The notes beneath the pieces are model-generated. The model saw only the letters and a list, made by a program, of their open reading frames with translations. It did not search any database and was not told the DNA's origin. 46,742 nucleotides of DNA from Acetobacteraceae bacterium (GTDB lineage Bacteria; Pseudomonadota; Alphaproteobacteria; Acetobacterales; Acetobacteraceae). The stretch spans positions 1 through 46,742 of the forward strand of contig CANBNK010000027.1 in the NCBI GenBank assembly GCA_947371015.1. The letters run 5' to 3'. Numbering within the stretch: position 1 is the first letter of the stretch; every line of letters starts with the position of its first letter. Both the position numbers and the translations under genes were made by a program. Of this stretch, positions 16,409 to 23,572 are shown piece after piece.

Positions 16409-18129
16409 TGCTCAACCCCGCCCTGGCTCGGCCGCTGGCCAGTTGGCGCCGCGGCTGGCGGCGCTGGCGCCAGCCGGGCGAGATGCGGGCGCGGTGGCGC
16501 AGCCCGCTGCTGCGCCGCATCCTGCTGGTGAACGCGCTGCCGCCGGCGCTGCTGGCCACCGCGCTGCTGTACCTGGACCAGTACCAGAACGGCTTGCTGG
16601 CAGCCGAGGTGGAGGCGATGCGGACCCAGGCGCGCATCTACGCCGCGGCAGTGGGCGAGGCCGCGGTGCGAACACAGGACGAGGTCGCCAGCCTGAATGG
16701 TGACGTGGCTCGCCCTCTGCTGCGCCGGCTGGTCGAACCCTCGCCCAATACTCAGGCGCGGTTGTTCGACAATTCCGGCGTGGTAGTGGCCGACAGCCGG
16801 GTGCGCGAGGGGGCCGGCGGCGCCGTGGTGACCGAACCGCTGCCGCCGCCGGAACCACGCGGCCAGCTTTCGCTGACCCTGTCCGGGCTTTCCGACCGGC
16901 TGTTGGCCATGTTGCCGCACAGCCTGTTCGGCGGCCCGCCGCGCGGCGACGTTGTGGTGGACCTGAACCCGGACGCGCCGAGTTTCGACTGGCAGCCGGC
17001 CTTCGACCAGGGCACGCCCGACCGGCGGGAGGAGTTGCGCCTGGCGCTGGAGGGCGGCGTCCGCCCGTATATCCGCCGCACCAATGACGGCCGGCTGCTG
17101 GTCTCCGTGGCCGAGCCGGCCAAGCGCGGCAACCAGAGCGTCGGCATTGTTTTGCTGACCCGCGAGGCGCGGGAGGTGGACCGGCGGCTGTTCGACATCC
17201 GCGCTTCCGTGCTGGGGCTGTTCGGCACCGCGCTGGCGCTGACGGTGGCGCTGAGCTTCTACCTGGCGCAGACGCTGGCGACGCCGATCATGCAACTGGC
17301 CGGCAGTGCCGCCCGCATGCGCCAGGGCGAGGGCCGGTCCGGCAGCGTGCCGCAGCCGCTGCTGGAACGGCATGACGAGATCGGCATCCTGGCGCGCGAC
17401 CTGCAATCGGCGGCGCGGGATTTGTGGACGCGGATCGATACGAATGAACGCTTCGCCGCCGATGTGGCGCACGAACTGCGCAACCCGCTGACCTCGGTGC
17501 GCAGCGCGATCGAGACGTTGCGGCGGATCGAGAACCCCGACCAGCAGAAGCGCCTGCTGGCGATCATCGCCGAGGATGCGGTGCGGATGGACCGGCTGAT
17601 CGCCGATATCAGCGACTCGTCGCGCGTCGATGCCGAGTTGTCGCGCACCGTGGCGGTGCCGGTGGATATCGCGCCGATCCTGGCGACCCTGGCCGAGTTG
17701 CAGGTGGCGACGCGCAAGGACGGCGACCCGGTGGTGGAACTGGAAGCGCCGGCCGAGGGCCTGGTGGTGCGCGGCGTGGAAGGCCGGCTGGTACAGGTGC
17801 TGCGCAACCTGCTGGGCAACGCCATCAGCTTCAGCCCGGACAATGGCAAGGTTTGGCTGCGGGCCCGGCCGACCGGCAGCCTGGTCGAGGTGGTGATTGA
17901 GGATGAAGGCCCCGGCATTCCCGAAGCCAAGCTGGAGGGGATTTTCGACCGCTTCTATTCGGAACGGCCGAGCGGCGAGCGCTTCGGCCAGCATTCCGGG
18001 CTGGGGCTGTCGATCAGCCGGCAGATCGTCGAAGGGCTGCATGGCCGGATCAGCGCCGAGAACATGCGGGACGCCGAGGGGAAGGTTACCGGAGCACGGT
18101 TCATTGTGCGGCTGCCGGGCGGGGCGTAG
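16408..18129 (+). CDS. chvG: Sensor histidine kinase ChvG
   Basis: Membrane sensor kinase of 573 aa paired with ChvI. TM1 is at about residues 32-52, followed by a periplasmic sensor of roughly 210 residues, TM2 at about 265-287 and a HAMP linker. The H-box is FAADVAHELRNPLTSV with His355, and the ATPase domain has the N-box around LLGNAISFSPDNG and G-boxes DEGPGIP and HSGLGLSIS. The protein ends VRLPGGA. The DNA for those last residues and the stop codon is the first unit of a 55-bp direct repeat that continues downstream. The phosphorylation target is ChvI; the signal in relatives involves periplasmic ExoR or acidity, and no exoR is seen here. Confidence 0.94.
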   Translation: MLNPALARPLASWRRGWRRWRQPGEMRARWRSPLLRRILLVNALPPALLATALLYLDQYQNGLLAAEVEAMRTQARIYAAAVGEAAVRTQDEVASLNGDVARPLLRRLVEPSPNTQARLFDNSGVVVADSRVREGAGGAVVTEPLPPPEPRGQLSLTLSGLSDRLLAMLPHSLFGGPPRGDVVVDLNPDAPSFDWQPAFDQGTPDRREELRLALEGGVRPYIRRTNDGRLLVSVAEPAKRGNQSVGIVLLTREAREVDRRLFDIRASVLGLFGTALALTVALSFYLAQTLATPIMQLAGSAARMRQGEGRSGSVPQPLLERHDEIGILARDLQSAARDLWTRIDTNERFAADVAHELRNPLTSVRSAIETLRRIENPDQQKRLLAIIAEDAVRMDRLIADISDSSRVDAELSRTVAVPVDIAPILATLAELQVATRKDGDPVVELEAPAEGLVVRGVEGRLVQVLRNLLGNAISFSPDNGKVWLRARPTGSLVEVVIEDEGPGIPEAKLEGIFDRFYSERPSGERFGQHSGLGLSISRQIVEGLHGRISAENMRDAEGKVTGARFIVRLPGGA

Positions 18130-18237
18130 CCCGACCGGCTGGGCCGCGCGTGGCGAGGAGGTGCGGCTGCCGGGCGGGGCGTAGCCCGGCCGGCTGGGCC
18201 GCGCGTGTCGAGAGGGTGCGGCTGCCGGGCGGGGCGG
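18106..18237. repeat. 55-bp tandem direct repeat duplicating the 3' end of chvG
   Basis: Copies begin at 18106, 18161 and 18216, an exact 55-bp period. Copies 1 and 2 differ at about 4 of 55 positions; copy 3 keeps only the first 21 or so bases and stops where the convergent dehydratase gene ends (18238). Copy 1 encodes the last residues of ChvG (VRLPGGA) and its TAG stop; copy 2 repeats the same codons and TAG untranslated. A local tandem duplication of the gene end is the simplest origin. Confidence 0.9.
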
Positions 18238-19149
18238 CTACGCCACGCTGCCCGGTTCGCAATTGCCGCCGCAGACCACCACGCCCACCTCGGCCCCTGC
18301 CGGCGCCACCCAGGCGCCGGATAGCAGCGCCGCGAGCGCCGTCGCCCCGCCGGGTTCGGCCACCAGCCGGCATTCCTGCCACAGCCAGCGCTGCGCCGCG
18401 CGGATCGCCTCGTCGCTGACCAGCACGCTGGTGGCCACGCCGGCCTGAACAAGCGGGAACATCAACGCGCCGACCTGCTTCGCCCCCAGGCTGTCGGCCG
18501 CGACTCCGCCGACCGGCGCCGGCACCGGCCGGCCGGCGGCCAGGGCGTGATGCAGGGTCGGGCAGCCCTCTGGTTCCACCGCCACCACCTGAACGCCGCT
18601 GCCGGCGTACCAGGCCGCGACGCCCCCGATCAGCCCACCGCCACCCACCGCCACCAGCACATGGGTCAGCTCCGGCGCCTGGGCCTGCAACTCCAACGCC
18701 AGGGTGCCTTGGCCGGCCAATACCTCCGGCTGATCGTAGGCATGTACCAGCAAGGCGCCGGTCTCGGCGGCGAAGGCTTCGCTGGCCAGGCGGGCTTCGT
18801 CATAGGCGGCGCCGCCGACCAGCAGCTGCGCGCCATAAGCCTGGATTCGCGCCCGCTTGGCCGCGCCGGTGATCTCCGGCACGAAGATCGCGGCCGGCAC
18901 GCCCAAGGCTCGGGCGGCATAGGCCACCGCGGCGCCGTGGTTGCCGCCGCTGGCCGCCACCACCCCGGCGGGCGGGATCGGTGCGGACAGCATTCGGTTG
19001 AAGGCTCCCCTGGGCTTGAAGCTGCCGCTGGCCTGCAGCAGTTCAAGTTTCAGCGTCAGGCCGGGCGCCATCCGCAACGTCGGCGTCGCCCGAACATGGC
19101 CGGCAATGCGCTCGGCCGCGGCGGATATGGTGTTTCGGTCCAGGGTCAT
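18238..19149 (-). CDS. Threonine/serine dehydratase-like PLP-dependent enzyme (fold type II)
   Basis: A 303-aa PLP enzyme of the tryptophan synthase beta superfamily. The PLP-binding Lys is Lys45 in SGSFKPRGAF, substrate carboxylate binding is SGGNHGAAV, and the phosphate cradle is GGGGLIGG. The C-terminus ends CGGNCEPGSVA, in the serine/threonine dehydratase style. It would deaminate Thr or Ser to a 2-oxo acid; related racemases or hydroxyaspartate dehydratases cannot be excluded. There is no regulatory ACT domain, so it is of the short catabolic type. It lies on the opposite strand between chvG and hprK, breaking an otherwise continuous cluster. An alternative start 75 bases upstream has no family similarity. 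Confidence 0.88.
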   Translation of the reverse strand: MTLDRNTISAAAERIAGHVRATPTLRMAPGLTLKLELLQASGSFKPRGAFNRMLSAPIPPAGVVAASGGNHGAAVAYAARALGVPAAIFVPEITGAAKRARIQAYGAQLLVGGAAYDEARLASEAFAAETGALLVHAYDQPEVLAGQGTLALELQAQAPELTHVLVAVGGGGLIGGVAAWYAGSGVQVVAVEPEGCPTLHHALAAGRPVPAPVGGVAADSLGAKQVGALMFPLVQAGVATSVLVSDEAIRAAQRWLWQECRLVAEPGGATALAALLSGAWVAPAGAEVGVVVCGGNCEPGSVA

Positions 19150-19271
19150 ACCGCCGAGCCTCGCACCGCTGCCGCTGCTTCGCAATTGCAGCAAGGCCTT
19201 CCACCGCTGCCTCGGTTCTGCCATGGTCCGGCGCCATTCGTTCGGAAAGCGCCGTAAGGGCGCGGCTGGGA

Positions 19272-19718
19272 ATGCTCCTGCATGCAAGCTGTGCGGCCCG
19301 TGGGGCCGATGCCGTGCTGTTCCTGGGTTCGCCCGGAAGCGGCAAGTCTGACCTCGTGCTGCGGTTGCTCGGCCTCGGCTGGCAACTGGTGGCCGACGAC
19401 CAGGTGCGGCTGTCGCCCGATGGCGCCATCGCCGCGCCGGCTGAGTTATACGGACAGTTGGAGGTTCGTGGCCTTGGCATCTTCTCGGGTTTGCGCTGCG
19501 CCGCGCCGCCGCTCAGCCTGCGGCTTGCGGTCGAATGCCTGGCTCCCGGCGTGCAGCCGCCGCGCCTGCCGGAACCGCGGTGCTGGAGCCATAGTGGCGT
19601 GACCCTGCCCCTGGTAAGCCTCTGCGCGGTGGAAGCATCGGCGCCCAGCAAGGTGGATTGGGCGCTGGATGCCGCGCTGGGGCTGCGGACCCAGTCCGCC
19701 GGGGCCTTCGTCGGCTGA
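19272..19718 (+). CDS. hprK: HPr kinase/phosphorylase, short alphaproteobacterial type
   Basis: 148 aa, equivalent only to the C-terminal catalytic domain of Firmicutes HprK (about 310 aa); this short form is normal in alphaproteobacteria. The Walker A loop FLGSPGSGKSD is at about 18-27, LVADDQVRLSP follows with the catalytic acidic residues, and the HPrK signature region is LEVRGLGIFSG. It would phosphorylate (and perhaps dephosphorylate) HPr on serine, here Ser52. It starts a five-gene operon: its stop overlaps the rapZ start by one base (TGATG), then EIIA, HPr and EI. It is divergent from the dehydratase gene with 122 bp between them, where a promoter is expected. Confidence 0.93.
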   Translation: MLLHASCAARGADAVLFLGSPGSGKSDLVLRLLGLGWQLVADDQVRLSPDGAIAAPAELYGQLEVRGLGIFSGLRCAAPPLSLRLAVECLAPGVQPPRLPEPRCWSHSGVTLPLVSLCAVEASAPSKVDWALDAALGLRTQSAGAFVG

Positions 19719-20698
19719 TGGTCGCCCCTGCAACCCCGCCGCCCCGGCCCTTCGTCGTGGTCACCGGCCTCTCAGGCGCGGGCAAGGCCAGCGTGCTGAA
19801 CCTGCTGGAGGATCTGGGCTACGAGACGGTGGACAACCCGCCGCTCAGCATCCTGGAAAGCCTGGTCGAGGATGGCAGCATGCCGTTGGCGGCGGGCATC
19901 GACACGCGAACCCGCGGCTTCGACGCCGAACAGGTGAAGCGCGCCATCCATGCCCTGCGGCGGCGCCCCGGCGTGGCGGCAACCCTGATCTTCGTGACCG
20001 CCGAGGAGTCGGTGCTGCTGCGCCGATACACCGAAACCCGCCGCCGCCACCCGCTGGCACCGGGGGGCGCCCTGGGCACCAAGGTTGCCGATGGCATCGC
20101 CCGCGAAAAAGCCATCCTGGAGCCGTTGCGCGATGAGGCCGACCTGGTGGTCGATACCTCCGACCTGCCGCTGCCGGCCCTGCGCCGGCTGATCGAGGAG
20201 CGCTTCCGGCCCGAGGACTCGCCGGGGATGTCTATCCTGCTGCAAAGCTTCGGCTACCCCAAGGGCCTCCCGCGGGAGGCAGACCTAGTGTTCGACGTGC
20301 GCTTCCTGCGCAATCCGCACTATGTGCCGGTGCTGAAGCCACTGACAGGAAAGGATTCAGGAGTCGCGGACTATGTTGCTGCAGACCCTGACTTCCCAGC
20401 CTTCTGGCAACGGTTGACCGGCTTCATCGATCCGCTCTTGCCGCGCTACGTGGCGGAGGGCAAGAAGTACCTCACGGTCGCGATTGGGTGTACCGGGGGC
20501 CGGCACAGGTCGGTCCTTGTGACGGAACGGCTGTCTGACCATCTCCGGAGCTTGGGCTGGCGCGTGGACGTAACCCATCGCGAACTTACTGCTGAACGTG
20601 ATCGGGTGGCGGCAGCCACCCCAGCGGCGACACCTTCCCTTGGTGCCGCCGTGGCCAGGCCAGAAGGGGGTCAGGAGGCCCCGCAGCGCAACCCATGA
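19718..20698 (+). CDS. rapZ: RNase adapter / nucleotide-binding protein RapZ (YvcJ family)
   Basis: 326 aa. The N-terminal P-loop domain has VVVTGLSGAGKASVLNLLED, and the C-terminal domain ends with the family hallmark AIGCTGGRHRSV. In E. coli RapZ binds glucosamine-6-phosphate and directs RNase E to the sRNA GlmZ; in alphaproteobacteria the partner is not settled. The residue after the P-loop Lys is Ala instead of the usual Ser/Thr (GAGKAS); a Ser follows, and I believe this variant occurs in relatives, so loss of activity is not implied. The start at 19718 overlaps the hprK stop, and the end overlaps the EIIA start (ATGA). The C-terminus has a short Ala/Pro-rich tail. Confidence 0.94.
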   Translation: MVAPATPPPRPFVVVTGLSGAGKASVLNLLEDLGYETVDNPPLSILESLVEDGSMPLAAGIDTRTRGFDAEQVKRAIHALRRRPGVAATLIFVTAEESVLLRRYTETRRRHPLAPGGALGTKVADGIAREKAILEPLRDEADLVVDTSDLPLPALRRLIEERFRPEDSPGMSILLQSFGYPKGLPREADLVFDVRFLRNPHYVPVLKPLTGKDSGVADYVAADPDFPAFWQRLTGFIDPLLPRYVAEGKKYLTVAIGCTGGRHRSVLVTERLSDHLRSLGWRVDVTHRELTAERDRVAAATPAATPSLGAAVARPEGGQEAPQRNP

Positions 20699-21141
20699 TA
20701 GGTCTCGTCCTCGTTACCCACGGCCGCCTGGCCGAGGAACTTCGCTCCGCCATGGAGCATGTGGTCGGCCCGCAACGGGCCGTGGCCACCGTCTGCATCG
20801 GCCCCGACGACGACATGGAAGAGCGCCGGCAGGACATCAAGAACAGCATTGCCAGCGTCGATATGGGCGATGGCGTGGTGGTGCTGACCGATATCCTCGG
20901 CGGCACCCCCTGCAACTTGGCGGCCAGCCTGGCTGACCGGAAGCATGTGGACGTGATCGCCGGGGTCAATCTGCCGCTGCTGGTCAAGCTGGCCAAGATC
21001 CGGTCCAGTGAGCCACTGGCCGAGGCGGTCAGCCATGCCGCGGCGGCCGGGCGCAAATACATCGCCACCGCGCATGGCCAGGACAGCCTGAACGGCGCAG
21101 TCAACGGCAATGGCCTGAATGGCAACGGTGGGGAAAACTAG
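20695..21141 (+). CDS. PTS EIIA component, mannose family (EIIA-Man/PtsM-like)
   Basis: 148-aa cytosolic EIIA domain of the mannose class. The phosphorylatable His9 is in LVLVTHGRLAEEL, and DILGGTPCN is the conserved active-site loop. No EIIB, EIIC or EIID gene is present, so this domain cannot serve sugar import from here and is probably regulatory, receiving phosphate from HPr (next gene). A 10-15 residue Asn/Gly-rich tail (NGAVNGNGLNGNGGEN) follows the domain and looks unstructured. It overlaps rapZ by 4 bp. Confidence 0.92.
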   Translation: MIGLVLVTHGRLAEELRSAMEHVVGPQRAVATVCIGPDDDMEERRQDIKNSIASVDMGDGVVVLTDILGGTPCNLAASLADRKHVDVIAGVNLPLLVKLAKIRSSEPLAEAVSHAAAAGRKYIATAHGQDSLNGAVNGNGLNGNGGEN

Positions 21142-21173
21142 CCCGCCGATAGATCTAGGATGGAGGGGGGACG

Positions 21174-21458
21174 ATGAACAACTCAGGGCTCGTGCTGCGT
21201 CGCACCCTCGCCATCCGCAATGCCCGGGGCCTGCACGCCCGCGCCGCCGCCAAGCTGGTGGCGCTGGTGGAACGGTTCAGCGCCCTGGTGCAGGTGACCT
21301 ACAAGAACGATACGGTGCCCGCCGGCTCCATCATGGGGCTGATGATGCTGGGTGCCGGCCTTGGCGCCGAGATCAGCATCGAAGCTGATGGCTGGGACGC
21401 CAAGGAGGCGTTGGAAGCCGTCTGCGACTTGGTCGAGGCCGGCTTCAATGAAGAATGA
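21174..21458 (+). CDS. ptsH: Phosphocarrier protein HPr
   Basis: HPr of 94 aa, relaying phosphate from EI to EIIA domains. The EI site is His21 in ARGLHARAA. The HprK site is Ser52 in VPAGSIMGLMML, matching the SIMGLMML block of HPr proteins that are regulated by serine phosphorylation. A strong GGAGGGG site lies at 21162-21168. Its last 11 bases overlap the start of ptsI in another frame, so the two are translationally coupled. Confidence 0.96.
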   Translation: MNNSGLVLRRTLAIRNARGLHARAAAKLVALVERFSALVQVTYKNDTVPAGSIMGLMMLGAGLGAEISIEADGWDAKEALEAVCDLVEAGFNEE

Positions 21459-23298
21459 GCCACGCGCCGAGGCCGCCCGCAGCGGCGACCCGGTGAAGGC
21501 CGAGAAGCGCCGGGCCAAGGAACAGGTGGTGCGCGGCATCCCCGTGGCCCCCGGTATCGCCATAGGCGCGATCTACGACACCACCGAGGCGCCGGCCGAG
21601 GCGCCGCGCCGGCGCATCACCGAGGAGCAGGTGGAGCCGGAGCGCACGCGGCTGACCGATGCGGTCAAGCTGTCCCGCAAGCAACTCGGCAAGCTGAAGA
21701 TGCGGCTGTCCGTCCTGCCGGAGGAAGCGCAGGAGGAACTGGCGCCGCTGCTCGACGCCTATGTCATGATGCTCGGCAACTCCCGGCTGCTGCGCAACGC
21801 GGCGCGGCGGATCGGCGAGGAACACCTGGCCGCCGAGACCGCGGTGCTGGACGAGTCGGAGGCCATCGCCGCGACCATCCTGGCCGCGAAGGATGACGAC
21901 AAGGCGGGGCTGCTGCGCCGCGCGCAGGAGGTGCGGGAGATTGCCCGCCGGCTGAACCGCAACCTGATGGCGGCGCCGTTCCGCAGCCTGTCCGGCGTGC
22001 CGGCCGGCGCGATCCTGGTCGCCGAGGAACTGACCCCGGCCGATGCCGCGCTGCTGGACCCCAGCCGCATCGCCGGCGTGGCGACGGAGGAAGGCGGCGC
22101 CGATGGCCATACCGCCATCATGTTGCGCGCGCTCGGCATCCCGAGCGTCGTTGCCTGCCATGGCCTGACCGAAAGCGCCCAGCGCGGTGACATGGCGGTG
22201 CTTGATGGCGCGACGGGGACCATCGTGCTGCGGCCCGGCCAGGGCGCGCTTGACAAGGCGAAGGAAGGCCTGGCCGCCTTCGCCAAGGAACGCGCGAAAC
22301 TCGCAAAGCTGCGCCAACTGCCAGCCGTCACCAAGGATGGCGAACTGGTGGAGTTGCAGGCCAACCTGGAGATTCCGGCGGAGTTGCCGCTGATCGCCCA
22401 GGCCGGCGCCCAGGGCATCGGCCTGCTGCGTACCGAATTCCTGTTCATGAACCGCGAGGACCTGCCGGACGAGGAGGCCCAGGTTACCGCCTATGAGCAG
22501 ATCGTCAGCGCCATGGCGCCTGACGAGGTGACCATCCGCGTGCTGGACTGGGGTGGTGAGAAGGACCTGGAGGCCCGCGCTGCCGGCATTGCGCCGACTC
22601 ATGGCGGGCCGAACCCGGCGCTTGGCCTGCGCGGGCTGCGCCTGCTGCTGAAGCGGCCGGAGCTGCTGGAAGCGCAGTTCGCCGCCATTCTGCGGGTAGC
22701 GGACAAGGGCAAGGTGCGCATCCTGCTGCCGCTGGTCACCACGCCGAACGAGGTCAAGCAGGCGCGGGAGATCTATGATCGGGTGGCCCGTCGCCTGCGC
22801 CGCCGCGGCCTGACCCTACCGGACAAGTTGCCGCCGCTGGGGGTGATGATCGAAACGCCCGGCGCCGCGCTGGCCGCCGACGCCATTGCCCTGGAGGCGG
22901 ATTTCTTCGCCATCGGTACCAATGACCTGGCGATGTACACGCTGGCGGTGGACCGGGCGGATGCCGAGGTGGCGCATCTGTACGACCCGCTGCACCCGGC
23001 GGTGTTGCGGCTGATGCAGTTCGCCACCGAGGCGGCTCTGCGGCTGCGCATGCCGGTTTCCGTCTGTGGCGAAATGGCGGGCAACCCCCGCCTGGTGCCT
23101 TTGTTGTTGGGCCTCGGCATTCGCTGCCTCAGCATGAATGCCAGCAGCATCCCCCGCGTGAAGCAGGCGGTGCGGGCGCTGGATATCGACGACTGCGCCC
23201 GCTTCGCGCGGCGGGTAATGGAGCAGTCCGACCCCGAGCGGATCCAGGAACTGGTCATGGGCTTCGGCGCTCCGGCAGCAGACAAAGCCAAGGGCTGA
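21448..23298 (+). CDS. ptsI: PTS enzyme I (phosphoenolpyruvate-protein phosphotransferase)
   Basis: 616 aa, transferring phosphate from PEP to HPr. A Lys/Arg-rich N-terminal stretch of about 35 residues precedes the EI N-domain (VRGIPVAPGIAIG). The active-site His is His221 in GGADGHTAIMLRALGIPSV. The PEP-binding barrel has GIGLLRTEFLFMNR and the C-terminal FFAIGTNDLAMYTLAVDR and VCGEMAGNP. There is no N-terminal GAF domain, so it is classical EI rather than nitrogen-PTS EI(Ntr). The start at 21448 gives an 11-bp overlap with ptsH. It ends the hprK-rapZ-EIIA-ptsH-ptsI operon. Confidence 0.95.
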   Translation: MKNEPRAEAARSGDPVKAEKRRAKEQVVRGIPVAPGIAIGAIYDTTEAPAEAPRRRITEEQVEPERTRLTDAVKLSRKQLGKLKMRLSVLPEEAQEELAPLLDAYVMMLGNSRLLRNAARRIGEEHLAAETAVLDESEAIAATILAAKDDDKAGLLRRAQEVREIARRLNRNLMAAPFRSLSGVPAGAILVAEELTPADAALLDPSRIAGVATEEGGADGHTAIMLRALGIPSVVACHGLTESAQRGDMAVLDGATGTIVLRPGQGALDKAKEGLAAFAKERAKLAKLRQLPAVTKDGELVELQANLEIPAELPLIAQAGAQGIGLLRTEFLFMNREDLPDEEAQVTAYEQIVSAMAPDEVTIRVLDWGGEKDLEARAAGIAPTHGGPNPALGLRGLRLLLKRPELLEAQFAAILRVADKGKVRILLPLVTTPNEVKQAREIYDRVARRLRRRGLTLPDKLPPLGVMIETPGAALAADAIALEADFFAIGTNDLAMYTLAVDRADAEVAHLYDPLHPAVLRLMQFATEAALRLRMPVSVCGEMAGNPRLVPLLLGLGIRCLSMNASSIPRVKQAVRALDIDDCARFARRVMEQSDPERIQELVMGFGAPAADKAKG

Positions 23299-23465
23299 GC
23301 GTATTGCCCGTTCAGGCGGGTGCATCGGAACTGAAGTCCCTGCCTGGAGCCGACCGGCCGGAGCCTGCATGGCACGCCCGAGGGCCATTTGCGCCAGCAG
23401 GCGTCCAATCAGACGTCCACGCCGCCGTCAGCCGGAGCGGACTGCCGCGTGCAATTCGGTGCCGC

Positions 23466-23486
23466 AAATCCCCCGGACGGGGATTT
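23466..23486 (+). terminator. Possible hairpin terminator between ptsI and amtB
   Basis: AAATCCCC (23466-23473) pairs perfectly with GGGGATTT (23479-23486) around a 5-base loop, in the 274-bp gap between ptsI and the ammonium transporter. Only a short T run (four T in all) follows, so termination would be weak; it could also be a leader hairpin for amtB. Nothing else gene-like is visible in this gap. Confidence 0.4.
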
Positions 23487-23572
23487 TCAGCCGCCCATTT
23501 TAATGGCAATGGCCATGCGTAAAGCCGGAGCACTTGAATAAGGTGCGGGCAGAGACGCTTTAGGGGACGCCA

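Noticed and set aside
18130-18237. CRISPR-like array after chvG
   Set aside because: The units are contiguous with no unique spacers and are copies of the chvG gene end.
19718-19800. Inactive RapZ because the P-loop has Ala after Lys
   Set aside because: The rest of the loop and the C-terminal hallmark are intact, and the variant appears to be lineage-typical; not evidence of decay.
23370-23385. TGGCACG upstream of amtB as a sigma54 promoter
   Set aside because: The -24-like element is present, but the -12 TTGC is absent at the right spacing, so it is likely chance.
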